Positions 39,206 to 52,428 of a DNA stretch of 64,000 bases are shown one piece after another. Position 1 is the first letter of the stretch; the number at the start of each line of letters is the position of its first letter. Source of the stretch: Longimicrobiales bacterium (lineage in GTDB: Bacteria > Gemmatimonadota > Gemmatimonadetes > Longimicrobiales > Gaopeijiaceae); the NCBI GenBank assembly GCA_028284495.1, contig JANQRP010000003.1, positions 124,001 through 188,000 of the forward strand. Direction: 5' to 3'. A program made the position numbers and the translations under genes. The notes below the pieces were generated by a model, which did not search any database, was not told the DNA's origin, and saw nothing but the letters and a program-made list of their open reading frames with translations.

Positions 39206-40750
39206 GTGTCCCCAGGCACCAGCACGTCCGGATCCGCGTCCGGAGGCTCCCAGGTCTTCAGCTCCCGCTGGGGCATGCTGCTGGCCATGCTCGGCATGGC
39301 GGTGGGTACCGGCAACATCTGGCGCTTCCCACGCATCGCCGCGTCCAACGGCGGCGGCTCGTTCCTCGTGGCGTGGGCGGTCTTCCTGCTGATGTGGTCC
39401 GTCCCGTTGCTGATCCTCGAGTTCGGGATGGGGAAGGGAACGCGTCGCGGAACGATCGGCGCATTCATGAAGACGCTCGGGCCGAAGTTCGCGTGGATGG
39501 GCGCGTGGGTCGCGCTCGTCGCGACCATGATCATGTTCTACTACTCGGTCGTGATGGGATGGACGCTCCGGTTCTTCTGGGCGACCATCGCGGGCGAGAT
39601 CCCGGCAGCCGACGGCGTGGCTCCGGACGCCTTCTGGAACGGCTTCCAGGGGTCGAGCCAGGCCCTCCTGACGCACACCCTGGCCATGGGCCTGGCGATC
39701 TTCGTCGTGGCCTACGGTGTGAAGGGGATCGAGACGGCCGCGCGCGTACTCATTCCGAGTCTGGTCGTGATCATGGTCATCCTCGCCATCCGGGCGCTCA
39801 CGCTCCCCGGGGCGGGCGAGGGGCTGGCCTTCCTGTTCACGCCCGACTGGAGCGCGCTCGGCAGCGTCGACATCTGGATCCAGGCCCTCACCCAGAACGC
39901 GTGGGATACCGGAGCCGGATGGGGGCTGGTCCTGACCTACGCGATCTACATGCGGAAGCGCGGGGACACCGCCCTCAACGCCTTCGTCATCGGCTTCGGC
40001 AACAACTCGATGTCGTTGCTCGCGGGTATCGCGGTGCTGTGCACGATTTTCTCGATCATGCCCGCGGCGGCCGGCGACATCGTCGGGGCCGGCAACGAGG
40101 GGCTGACCTTCATCTGGATGCCGCAGCTCTTCGCGCAGATTCCCGCGGGGACGTTCCTCATGGGGCTGTTCTTCCTCGCTCTCGCCTTCGCGGCGTGGTC
40201 GAGCCTCGTGGCGATGGTCGAGCTCGCGGCGCGGATCCTGATGGATCTCGGGGTCGGGCGGGGCAAGGCGATCGCCCTGGTCGGCATCGCGGGCCTCGCG
40301 TTCGGCGCCCCATCCGCGCTCAACAACTCGGTCTTCCTGAATCAGGACTGGGTCTGGGGCGTGGGCCTCATGGTGTCGGGCCTCTTCTTCGCCATCGCGG
40401 TTCTCAGGTACGGCGTGACCGAGTGGCGCGAGACCTTCATCAACCACCAGTTCTCGGACCTCCGCATCGGCGCGTGGTGGGACTGGGCCATCCGGCTGGT
40501 GGTCGTGCAGGCGGTGGTGCTGCTGGGCTGGTGGCTGTGGGGCGCGCAGGGTGACGACTTCGCCGCCACCTGGACGCTCTTCAGCGAGTACAACGTCGGC
40601 TCCGTGCTCATCCAGTGGGCCATCGCGCTCACCGTCCTTGTCGCCGCCAACGGATGGATGGTGCGGCGGATCGAGGCGTACGGCGTGGGACGTCCGGATG
40701 CGCGGGCCGAGGACCACGTGGGGCCGGACGAGGACTTCCACGCGCCCTGA
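39206..40750 (+). CDS. Sodium-dependent (NSS/SNF family) transporter
   Basis: WGMLLAMLGMAVGTGNIWRFPRIAASNGGGSFLVAWAVFLLMWSVPLLILEFGMGKGTRRG; multiple TM helices. Confidence 0.95.
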   Translation: MSPGTSTSGSASGGSQVFSSRWGMLLAMLGMAVGTGNIWRFPRIAASNGGGSFLVAWAVFLLMWSVPLLILEFGMGKGTRRGTIGAFMKTLGPKFAWMGAWVALVATMIMFYYSVVMGWTLRFFWATIAGEIPAADGVAPDAFWNGFQGSSQALLTHTLAMGLAIFVVAYGVKGIETAARVLIPSLVVIMVILAIRALTLPGAGEGLAFLFTPDWSALGSVDIWIQALTQNAWDTGAGWGLVLTYAIYMRKRGDTALNAFVIGFGNNSMSLLAGIAVLCTIFSIMPAAAGDIVGAGNEGLTFIWMPQLFAQIPAGTFLMGLFFLALAFAAWSSLVAMVELAARILMDLGVGRGKAIALVGIAGLAFGAPSALNNSVFLNQDWVWGVGLMVSGLFFAIAVLRYGVTEWRETFINHQFSDLRIGAWWDWAIRLVVVQAVVLLGWWLWGAQGDDFAATWTLFSEYNVGSVLIQWAIALTVLVAANGWMVRRIEAYGVGRPDARAEDHVGPDEDFHAP

Positions 40751-40761
40751 GGGCACGCGCC

Positions 40762-41481
40762 GTGACCTTCGCCGAGTTCGAGCGGGCCGCGCACGAGGCC
40801 TTCGAGGCCATTCCCGCCGACTACCGGACCGGCATCGACGGGCTGGTCGTCGTGCGCGAGGCCGAGCCGCATCCCCACATCCCCGACATCTGGACGCTCG
40901 GCTACTGCGACACCGAGGTCTACCCGTCGGACTTCGAGAACGCCGACACGGTGCGCTCGACCATCCGGCTCTTCTGGGGATCGTTCCGGAAGCTGGCGGC
41001 GAGGGACGACGAATTCGACTGGATCGCGGAGGTCCACGAGACCGTCGAGCACGAGGTGAAGCACCATCTGGAGGCGCTCGCCGGGGAAGACCAGCTCGGC
41101 GACGTGGACGCCGTGATGGAGCACGACTTCCGCCGGTTCAACGGGGGTGACTGGGATCCGCACTACTACCGATGGGGCGAGGAGATGGCGCCCGGCACGT
41201 GGGTCGCGGAGGACCTCGTGTTCGTGGAGGTGCCGCTCTCGGCTGCGGACCTCCGCCTGCGGGACGGCATCGATTTCGCGATCCAGGGCCACTGGTACAC
41301 GATCCCGACCCCGGACGAGCTGGGCGACGTCCACTTCATCCTGGTGGACGGGCTTCCGCTGGGCGGCGCCCGCGTGGAGGTGGTGCTGGTCCGGAAGAGT
41401 TCCTGGCTCGAGTCGGCGAAGCGGCTGTTCGGGTCGAGTCGGCTGCGGGTGCTCGAGAGCGAGGCCGTGGCGGGAGACTGA
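40762..41481 (+). CDS. Zincin-like metallopeptidase-family protein
   Basis: HEVKHH motif in EVHETVEHEVKHHLEAL; GTG start. Confidence 0.65.
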   Translation: MTFAEFERAAHEAFEAIPADYRTGIDGLVVVREAEPHPHIPDIWTLGYCDTEVYPSDFENADTVRSTIRLFWGSFRKLAARDDEFDWIAEVHETVEHEVKHHLEALAGEDQLGDVDAVMEHDFRRFNGGDWDPHYYRWGEEMAPGTWVAEDLVFVEVPLSAADLRLRDGIDFAIQGHWYTIPTPDELGDVHFILVDGLPLGGARVEVVLVRKSSWLESAKRLFGSSRLRVLESEAVAGD

Positions 41482-41489
41482 TCGGGGAC

Positions 41490-42530
41490 TCAGCCCCGCG
41501 CCCGCGCCATGCGATGCGCCTCGCCAAAGGTCACCAGCCGGCGTTCGTCCTCGTCCCAGAGTGCCCGCCGCACCAGCCCGATCGTGTCGCTCGGCCGGAT
41601 CCTCGTCACCTCGTGGAACTCCGGGTTCTCCTCGTGTGCCTGCCGGAGGCGGTAGTTCGGGATCCGCGGGCTCATGTGGTGCACGTGGTGGACGCCGATG
41701 CTTCCGGTCAGCCAGTCGAGCGGTCGCGGAAGCACCAGATACGACGCGCCGTGCAGCGACGCGTCGTAGTAGTCCCACTCCTCGTGCCGGTCCCAGTAGG
41801 TGTGCTCGAACTGGTGCTGCACGTAGAACATCCAGACGCCGGCCGCGGTGGCCATCATCGTGATCGGCGCCTGGACGAGGAGGAACGGCCGGATGCCCAC
41901 GGCGAGCGCGCCCCCGGTCACTCCGGCCGCGATGCCGGCGTTGGTCCACCAGACGCTCCGCCACGCCATCGTCCAGTTGCGGGGCGCGTCCCAGGGATAG
42001 CGGTGTTTGACGCCGAACTGCCATACGGGACCGATGGCGAACAGGACGATCGGATGCCTGTACAGGCGGTACTTGAGGCGATGCCAGCGGGACCACGAGA
42101 AGTACTCGGCCACGGTGAAGGTGTCGACGTCGCCCATGCCCCGGAAGTCGAGGTCGCCCGAATGGGCATGGTGGTACGCGTGCGTCCGCTTCCAGTAGTC
42201 GTACGGCGTCAGAAGGAGGACGCCGATGAGGCGTCCGATCCAGTCGCGGGCCCGCCGGGACCGCAGAAACGATCCGTGGCCGCAGTCGTGCTGGATGATG
42301 AACAGTCTCATCATGAATCCCGCGGCCGGCACGGCGACGAGGAGGACGAGCCAGTACCCGACCGCCAGCGCCCGATAGGCCCCATACCACAGACCCAGGA
42401 AACAGAGCGAGGTCACGACGAGCTGGGTCACGCTGCGGACGGTGTCGGGCGTCCGGTAGGGTTCCAGGATCCGGTTCCAGCGGTCGATCTTCGCCCGGTC
42501 AGGCGCCACCAGGGGCGAGGGATGACTCAT
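41490..42530 (-). CDS. Fatty acid desaturase
   Basis: Three His boxes: HDCGHGS, HAYHHAHSGD, HHVHHMSP; start ATG at 42530 (MSHPSPLVAPDRAKIDRWNRIL). Confidence 0.93.
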   Translation of the reverse strand: MSHPSPLVAPDRAKIDRWNRILEPYRTPDTVRSVTQLVVTSLCFLGLWYGAYRALAVGYWLVLLVAVPAAGFMMRLFIIQHDCGHGSFLRSRRARDWIGRLIGVLLLTPYDYWKRTHAYHHAHSGDLDFRGMGDVDTFTVAEYFSWSRWHRLKYRLYRHPIVLFAIGPVWQFGVKHRYPWDAPRNWTMAWRSVWWTNAGIAAGVTGGALAVGIRPFLLVQAPITMMATAAGVWMFYVQHQFEHTYWDRHEEWDYYDASLHGASYLVLPRPLDWLTGSIGVHHVHHMSPRIPNYRLRQAHEENPEFHEVTRIRPSDTIGLVRRALWDEDERRLVTFGEAHRMARARG

Positions 42531-42688
42531 GCGATTGGGCGCCAGCCTGACTCGGGGGAGTACCGGGGAACGCACCACCCTATCCGGAGCGTGACCGACC
42601 GGCAACGCGACGACCCCGTCGCGCCCCGGCGACGCGGCCCCGATCCCCGTGCCGGACCCCTCATCACCCTGCGGTTTACCGCACGACC

Positions 42689-43498
42689 ATGCCGATCCAC
42701 GACGCCTATCTCCGGAAGACACCGTTCGAGCGACTGCTCCCGGACCCCGAATTCTTCGACCGCCATCTCGACGCGATTCTCGCGGAGGCGGCCGAGCGCG
42801 AACTCGGGCTGGACGACCCGGGTGCATTCGCCATGCTCGAGGCGACGGGCGCCGCGGTGGAGGAGCTTCGGAAGCCGGATGGCGGCGCGGCGGCCACCCA
42901 CATCCACGCGATCCTGCTCTTCCACGCGTTTCAGCTGAAACGCGCGGGCGGGCTGCACCGCCTGGTCAGCGCGGGGGCGGCCAGGTGGGCGGTCGAGACG
43001 TCGATGGAGCCGGCGGCCGAGACGAGTCGGCCGTCCTGGGGCGCCGAGGCGCCGGGATCCGTCTACTGGCAGCTCCCGCAGCACCTGTTCTGGGTCCGCG
43101 CCGACGCCGACGCCGCGCCCACGTCGCTCGACGGCGTGTTTCGCACCGTGACCGGCGATCGGGTCCACGTCCTGGGCGTGATGAACGTCTTCGACGGTGC
43201 GCCGGGATTCGAGATCCTGCCGGTCCCACCGGCCCCCGTCGCGGACCTCCCGACCTGGGCCACGATCGACGCGCGCGGGCCGGACGAGGACGCGCGCGAC
43301 TTCGAGTCCGCCATGCCGGGCGCGGAGCTGGAGGGCCTCTACGAGTTGCGGACGGTCGGGGAACTCCTGAAGCTCGTGTCACGCCTCGAGCGCCTCGCCG
43401 CCGCCGATCGCTCGCTCGCGCCGACGGAGCCGGCGGAATCCGAGGGGCGCCCCGCACCGTCGGCGCTCGCGCACGAACGCCTCGTCCTCGTTTCCTGA
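42689..43498 (+). CDS. Hypothetical protein (269 aa)
   Basis: Open frame with plausible composition (MPIHDAYLRKTPFERLLPDPEFFDRHLDAIL...), divergent from desaturase; no family recognised. Confidence 0.65.
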   Translation: MPIHDAYLRKTPFERLLPDPEFFDRHLDAILAEAAERELGLDDPGAFAMLEATGAAVEELRKPDGGAAATHIHAILLFHAFQLKRAGGLHRLVSAGAARWAVETSMEPAAETSRPSWGAEAPGSVYWQLPQHLFWVRADADAAPTSLDGVFRTVTGDRVHVLGVMNVFDGAPGFEILPVPPAPVADLPTWATIDARGPDEDARDFESAMPGAELEGLYELRTVGELLKLVSRLERLAAADRSLAPTEPAESEGRPAPSALAHERLVLVS

Positions 43499-43516
43499 CC
43501 CGACCACCCGGACGCC

Positions 43517-44182
43517 ATGCCCCGCGAGAAGAAGGCCGATCGGATCGCCCGCGCCGAGGAGGTCTACGATCGGCTCCGCGACGAGTACCCCGACGCGCAC
43601 TGCGAACTCGTCCATTCGAACGCGTTCGAACTGGCCGTCGCGACGATCCTCTCCGCACAGACCACCGACGAGCGGGTGAACATGGTCACACCCGGCCTCT
43701 TCGAGCGGTATCCCACACCGGACGCGCTCGCGGAGGCGGAGCAGGAGGACGTCGAGGAACTCGTGCACTCGACGGGGTTCTTCCGCAACAAGGCCCGGAA
43801 CATCATCGGGTTCGCCAGCGAACTGGTGGACGAGTACGGCGGGGAGATGCCGCGGACGATCGGCGAACTGTCGGCGATGCCCGGAGTCGGCCGGAAGACC
43901 GCGAACGTCATTCTCGGCAACGCCTTCGACATCAACGAAGGCGTGGTGGTCGACACGCACATCCGGCGGCTTTCGAACCTGCTCGGCTTCACGGGAACCA
44001 GACGGCGGGACGAGACGAACGTCGCGAAGATCGAGCGCGACCTCATGAAGCTCTTCCCGCGGGAGCGGTGGACGATGCTCGCGCACCTCTTCATCTGGCA
44101 CGGGCGGAAGGTGTGCATCGCGCGGCGTCCGGAGTGCGGACGATGCGTGCTGAGCGATCTCTGCCCCTCCAGTCGCGTATAA
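43517..44182 (+). CDS. nth: Endonuclease III
   Basis: ATILSAQTTDERVNMVTP, HhH SAMPGVGRKTANVILGNAF, C-x6-C-x2-C-x5-C Fe-S motif CIARRPECGRCVLSDLC. Confidence 0.96.
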   Translation: MPREKKADRIARAEEVYDRLRDEYPDAHCELVHSNAFELAVATILSAQTTDERVNMVTPGLFERYPTPDALAEAEQEDVEELVHSTGFFRNKARNIIGFASELVDEYGGEMPRTIGELSAMPGVGRKTANVILGNAFDINEGVVVDTHIRRLSNLLGFTGTRRRDETNVAKIERDLMKLFPRERWTMLAHLFIWHGRKVCIARRPECGRCVLSDLCPSSRV

Positions 44183-44295
44183 CCCACGGAAGGGAGCCGT
44201 CCCCCCGCCGTGGCGCTTGCCTCCGGCCGCGGGTACGGCCACCGTCACAAAGGCGGGCGGAGGATCACCGTCCGTGCCACACCGAACGACACGCC

Positions 44296-44865
44296 ATGCC
44301 TGACCGGACCGACGCGCTCGCCCTGCTCGAGGAGTGGGTGGACAACGAGGGACTGCGCACGCACATGCGCGCCGTCGAGGCGGCGGTGCGCCACTACGCG
44401 CGGATGGAGGGCGCCGACGAGGACCTCTGGGGCCTCGCCGGACTTCTCCACGACCTCGACTGGGAGAAGCACCCCGAGACCCACCCGCTGACCGCGGTCG
44501 AGCGGCTGCGCGAACTCGGGTACCCGGAGGAGATCCTCCAGGCGATCCTCGCCCACCGGTCGGACTTCACCGGCGTGGAGCCCACGTCGAGGCTCGACCG
44601 GGTCCTCTACGCCTGCGACGAGCTGTCGGGGCTCGTGTACGCATGCTGCCTGGTCCGACCCACCGGAATCGACGATCTCGCGCCGAAGTCGGTGACGAAG
44701 AAGCTCAAGGACAAGGCGTTCGCCGCGGGCGTGAGTCGCGACGATGTCGCACGCGGCGTCGAGCTGATCGGGCTCGAACGATCGGTGCACATCCAGAACG
44801 TCATCGACGGAATGCGCGCGGTCGCCGAGGACCTCGGGATACGCGGGGAGGACGTGGCCCGATGA
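44296..44865 (+). CDS. HD-domain protein
   Basis: THMRAVEAAVRHYARMEGADEDLWGLAGLLHDLDWEKHPETHP...ILAHRSDF. Confidence 0.88.
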   Translation: MPDRTDALALLEEWVDNEGLRTHMRAVEAAVRHYARMEGADEDLWGLAGLLHDLDWEKHPETHPLTAVERLRELGYPEEILQAILAHRSDFTGVEPTSRLDRVLYACDELSGLVYACCLVRPTGIDDLAPKSVTKKLKDKAFAAGVSRDDVARGVELIGLERSVHIQNVIDGMRAVAEDLGIRGEDVAR

Positions 44866-47393
44866 CCCGGTCCCTGGCGGGTGCGCTCGCGCTGGCTGTG
44901 CTCGCGCCGGCCGCCCATCTGGCGGCCCAGACCCCGGTGAGCCACGACGTCGTCCACCTCGGAGAGCGCTACGGGACCCCGCTGCCCGACGGCGTGATCG
45001 AGCTTCTGGAGGCCGACCCGGACGCCTTCCAGTTCGCGGGTCGGGGGTTCGGTGACGGACCGCTCGGGCGTGCCGGCGTCCCGTCGGGAGGAGGGGGTCG
45101 AGACGGTCTCGCGCGGATCTTCGGACAGTACGACGGGAATGTGGCGGGCACCTTCCGCTTCCCGGTCCTCCTCGGCTACTACCCCGAGGACGGCGTGCCC
45201 GGCGAGTCGCTTCAGGCGGTCAACGAACACTTCTTCGCCGGCCCGAATCCGGGCGGAACGATCACGGACTACTACGCCGAAGCGTCCAACGGACGCGTCG
45301 AGCTGATCGGTGAGCCGATGGACTGGGAGGCGACGTCGCTGTCGCGTGCCGAGGTCACCGGTGGTGAGAGCGGTCTTCGCCCGCCGTCCCGTGTCGGCGA
45401 GTTCATCCTGGAGCTCCTCGCGGCGAACGACGACGGGTCCGTGGACTGGGGTCGGTACGACAACGATGGACCCGACGGCATCCCGAACTCCGGCGACGAC
45501 GACGGACGCGTGGATGTCCTCGCGATCATCCATCCGACCCACGGCGGCGAGTGCGGCGGGCCCGGCAACGGCCTCCGGATCTGGTCGCACCGCTGGAATC
45601 TGCTGAGCGCGGCGGGGCAGGAGTACGTCACCGGCTCACCCGCGGCGAATGGTGGGTTCATTCGTGTGCTCGACTACACGATCCAGCCGGTCCGGAACTG
45701 TGGCGACGACGACATCAACGACATCGGCGTGTTCGCGCACGAGCTCGGGCACGGGTTCGGGCTTCCCGATCTGTACGCGACGGGCGGGGCGGGCCACGCC
45801 GGGATCGGCACGTGGGGGCTGATGGGCTCGGGCTCGTGGGGCTGCGACAACGGCGACGCGGCGCGTCCCTGCCTCCCCGGCGCGTGGACCCGCGAGCAGC
45901 TCGGGTGGGGCACGTTCGAGGACCTCCCGCCCGACACGGATCTGGGTACGCTGACGTTCCGGTCGCCCTCGGACGGCGGGGCGATCTACCGCTACAGGGT
46001 CCCCGGCAGCGACACCTACTACCTGCTCGAGTACCGCGGCCGGACCGGCTTCGACGCGCGGGTCCGCGCGGCCGGCCTCCTGATCTGGCAGATCGACGAG
46101 CAGATCATCGCGACGCGCCGGGCGTCGAACCGGGTCAACTCCGACCCCTCGGCCATGGGTGTGTGGGTGCGCCAGGCCGACGGCCGGAACGATCTGGGCG
46201 ACACCGGCGACGGCGGAAACAGGAGTGACGGCGGAGACCCGTTCCCCGGCTTCACCGGGGCCGACGCGTTCCACGCGGCCACGATCCCGTCCGCCCGCAT
46301 TCGGGGAGGGATCACGTCGCGCCTGACCCTGACCGACATCACCGAGGGCCCGGATCACGTCACGGCCGCCGTCACGACCGCCTCCGCCACGCTGACGCTG
46401 GCCGCCGTGGGCGGGTCGAGTCCGGATCTCTTCACCGTGAACGGGCTCACGTCGGCCCCGGGTGTGGTCGGGGAGTTCGCGCCGTACGAGTCCGTCGAGG
46501 TGACCGCCGGGGGCGGGATCCCCGTATCGGAGGGCGTGCGGCAGGGGTTCTCCGGCTGGACCGACGGCGAGGCGGCCCCGACCAGGACGGTCGAGTTCGA
46601 ACTCGACGACGTCACCCTCACCGCCGACTACGCGACGACGGAGTTCAAGGTCGACGCGGAGCTCGACGGCCCGGTGCCGGGAGTCTCGCCGGGCGTGATC
46701 GGCGCGACGCCGTCGCCGCCGAACTTCTGGTTTCCGGCCGGAGCCGAGGTGCAGTTCGCGGCGGGCCCGTATCCGGGGTTCCGCTACGAGGCGTGGGGCG
46801 GCGATCTGGCCGGGAGGCCGAACCCGACCACTGTGGCGGTGAACACGCCCATGGCCTTCTCGGCGATCTTCTCGCAGGACTACGGCGTGACCACCGACGC
46901 GGTCACGGAGCTGGTCGCCGGTTCGGAGGTGGACGCGACGCTCGCGGTGAGAGGCTCGTTCGGTGGCGTCGTCTGGGAGGTTCTGTCCGGCGCAATGCCC
47001 GACGGCACCCTGCTCCAGCCGGACGGCCGAATCGTGGGGACACCTCTGGCGACGGGGCGGTTCGACGCCCGTGTCCGGGTACGAGACTCTCGCGGACTGA
47101 CCGCCGACGCTGACCTGGCCTTCGACGTCACCGCTCCGGACATCGCCGTGGAGGTGCTCGCCGGACCGATGCTCGGAGCTTCGGTCGTGCCCACGGACGG
47201 CCAGCGCGCCTGGCTCGATCGGTCGGGCAACTTCGACGGCAGCTACGACATCGGCGACGCGCTGCTGTACCTGCGAAGGGGCGGCGGCGAGGCGGCGGCG
47301 GCGAGGGTGGAGGGCCTCCTGCGCACCCTGACCATGTCGACACCCCGCCCGGACTCGGTCCCGCCGCGGGGCGATGCCGGAGGTGTCCGATGA
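44862..47393 (+). CDS. Secreted M6-family metalloprotease domain protein
   Basis: Signal peptide; FPVLLGYYPED, NDIGVFAHELGHGFGLPDLYATGG, GLMGSGSW; C-terminal DRSGNFDGSYDIGDALLYL dockerin-like motif. Confidence 0.85.
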   Translation: MTRSLAGALALAVLAPAAHLAAQTPVSHDVVHLGERYGTPLPDGVIELLEADPDAFQFAGRGFGDGPLGRAGVPSGGGGRDGLARIFGQYDGNVAGTFRFPVLLGYYPEDGVPGESLQAVNEHFFAGPNPGGTITDYYAEASNGRVELIGEPMDWEATSLSRAEVTGGESGLRPPSRVGEFILELLAANDDGSVDWGRYDNDGPDGIPNSGDDDGRVDVLAIIHPTHGGECGGPGNGLRIWSHRWNLLSAAGQEYVTGSPAANGGFIRVLDYTIQPVRNCGDDDINDIGVFAHELGHGFGLPDLYATGGAGHAGIGTWGLMGSGSWGCDNGDAARPCLPGAWTREQLGWGTFEDLPPDTDLGTLTFRSPSDGGAIYRYRVPGSDTYYLLEYRGRTGFDARVRAAGLLIWQIDEQIIATRRASNRVNSDPSAMGVWVRQADGRNDLGDTGDGGNRSDGGDPFPGFTGADAFHAATIPSARIRGGITSRLTLTDITEGPDHVTAAVTTASATLTLAAVGGSSPDLFTVNGLTSAPGVVGEFAPYESVEVTAGGGIPVSEGVRQGFSGWTDGEAAPTRTVEFELDDVTLTADYATTEFKVDAELDGPVPGVSPGVIGATPSPPNFWFPAGAEVQFAAGPYPGFRYEAWGGDLAGRPNPTTVAVNTPMAFSAIFSQDYGVTTDAVTELVAGSEVDATLAVRGSFGGVVWEVLSGAMPDGTLLQPDGRIVGTPLATGRFDARVRVRDSRGLTADADLAFDVTAPDIAVEVLAGPMLGASVVPTDGQRAWLDRSGNFDGSYDIGDALLYLRRGGGEAAAARVEGLLRTLTMSTPRPDSVPPRGDAGGVR

Positions 47394-47785
47394 CCGCCCG
47401 ACGATTCACGGTCGCGGCCCTGACCGCCCTGGCGGTGGCCCTGCCTTCGGCCGGCTGCGAGTCGGGCCCGGCGGGCCCCGGGACCCTGGCCGTCGAGGTC
47501 TCCGCCCCGGTCCAGATCGGTGCGGTCGTGGTGAGCGTGGCAGGGCAGGGGATCACGGCCGTCCACGGTCTCGGCGGCACCGAGGTGGCCTCCCGCCGGG
47601 TGCCCGGCACGGAGGGCGACCCGCTCTACCGTGTGGTCGCCTTCGCTCCGGACGGCGGCTCGATCCGGATCGGCGTCGACGTCGAGAGCACCGACACGGA
47701 CCTCGAGACGTTTGCGCTGGACGCCGCCACAGTCGAGGGTAGCCGCACGGGCGTGGCGGGCGTGGACGTCCGCGTCGTACGCTGA
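47390..47785 (+). CDS. Small putative lipoprotein, unknown function
   Basis: MTARRFTVAALTALAVALPSAGCESGPAGPG lipobox; ATGA overlap with protease. Confidence 0.65.
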   Translation: MTARRFTVAALTALAVALPSAGCESGPAGPGTLAVEVSAPVQIGAVVVSVAGQGITAVHGLGGTEVASRRVPGTEGDPLYRVVAFAPDGGSIRIGVDVESTDTDLETFALDAATVEGSRTGVAGVDVRVVR

Positions 47786-47921
47786 CGGGCCCTCCGCGCC
47801 CCGGCCCACGCCAGGGTCCGCCACGGGTCGAAGACCCGCCCGGAGGCCGGGTTGCCTGCGCCCCGGGGTTCAACGACCTTCTGCGGACCGTGGGTCCCGA
47901 CCCCACCCTCCGGAGGCGAAC

Positions 47922-48032
47922 GTGAGCGCTGCGACCTGGATCACCATGATCGTCATCTGCGGCTTCGTCTGGGGAGGCTTCGCCACCGCCGTCGGCACCG
48001 CCGCGCGGAAGGAATCCGCGAAGGCCGACTGA
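47922..48032 (+). CDS. 36-aa single-TM protein, MetS-like NSS transporter small subunit
   Basis: GTG start after GGAGG; MSAATWITMIVICGFVWGGFATAVGTAARKESAKAD. Confidence 0.5.
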   Translation: MSAATWITMIVICGFVWGGFATAVGTAARKESAKAD

Positions 48033-48086
48033 TCCCGGTCCGACTCCCCCGACGACTCCTTCGCCGCCCCCTCTGACGCCTTCGCC

Positions 48087-51377
<3,291 letters not shown>

Positions 51378-51390
51378 GCGCCCGCCCGGC

Positions 51391-52392
51391 GTGCGGCCTC
51401 CCACGGCGTTCCTGCTGCACCCGGCGGCCTCGCTCCACGACACCGGGTGGGGGCATCCCGAGCACCAGGGCCGCCTTCGCGCGCTCGCGTCCTCCGTGGG
51501 GCGCGACATGCTGGCGCTCCACGGCCGCGCCGTCCAGGTCGCCTCGGTGGCCGCGCCGGTCGACGAGCTGCTGCGCGTACACCCTGCGTCTCATGTCGAG
51601 GCGCTACGCGGAGCCGTCGCGAGGGCCGCGGATGCCGGACGTCCGGTAGAGTTCGCCCCGGAGACGATCGTGTCCGATGCGTCGTGGGACGCGGTTCTGG
51701 GCTCGCTCGGCGCGGCGATCGCGGCGTGTGACGGTGTCCTCGAGGGCCGGTTCTCGAACGCCTTCGTCGCCACCCGACCGCCCGGACATCACTGTACCGC
51801 CGACGCGGCGATGGGCTTCTGTCCCACCAACACCGTCGCCGTGGTGGCTCGGCGCCTCGTCGAGACCGGGCGGGCCGAGCGGGTGCTGATCGTCGACTGG
51901 GACGTGCACCACGGGAACGGGACGCAGGACATCTTCGCCGCGGATCCGGACGTGTTCTACCTGTCGCTGCACGAATGGCCGCAGTACCCCGGGACGGGGG
52001 CGGCCGGGGAGCGCGGCGTCGGAGCGGGAGAGGGCACGACGCTCAACGTGCCTCTGCCCGCGGGGACCGACGGGCCGACGTTCCTGCACGAGCTCCGGCG
52101 GGCGCTGGACGAGGTGCTGCGGACGTTCACCCCCGATTTCGTGCTCGTCTCCAGTGGCTTCGACGCGCTCGACTCGGACCCCCTCGGCGGGCTGCTGCTG
52201 ACGCCGTCCGACTTCCATGCCGCGACGCGGATTCTGATGGAGACGGCCGGCGGGGCGTGTGCGGGGCGAGTGGTCGCGCTGCTCGAAGGGGGGTACGATC
52301 CGAGCGCCACCGGCCTCGCGACCGTGGCGGTACTCCGGGCCCTCGCAGGCATCGACGTGGCCGATCCGACACTTTCGGTGCCCGAGGGGTAG
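51391..52392 (+). CDS. Histone deacetylase / acetoin utilization-family deacetylase
   Basis: RPPGHHCTADAAMGFCPTNTVAV, VLIVDWDVHHGNGTQDIF, SSGFDALDSDPLGGL. Confidence 0.93.
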   Translation: MRPPTAFLLHPAASLHDTGWGHPEHQGRLRALASSVGRDMLALHGRAVQVASVAAPVDELLRVHPASHVEALRGAVARAADAGRPVEFAPETIVSDASWDAVLGSLGAAIAACDGVLEGRFSNAFVATRPPGHHCTADAAMGFCPTNTVAVVARRLVETGRAERVLIVDWDVHHGNGTQDIFAADPDVFYLSLHEWPQYPGTGAAGERGVGAGEGTTLNVPLPAGTDGPTFLHELRRALDEVLRTFTPDFVLVSSGFDALDSDPLGGLLLTPSDFHAATRILMETAGGACAGRVVALLEGGYDPSATGLATVAVLRALAGIDVADPTLSVPEG

Positions 52393-52428
52393 ACTATCGT
52401 GGTCAGAAAGACTCGTTCGGGAGATCAT

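Noticed and set aside
43615-43630. 16-bp perfect palindrome TTCGAACGCGTTCGAA
   Set aside because: Lies inside nth coding sequence (HSNAFELA); about one such palindrome is expected by chance in 64 kb.
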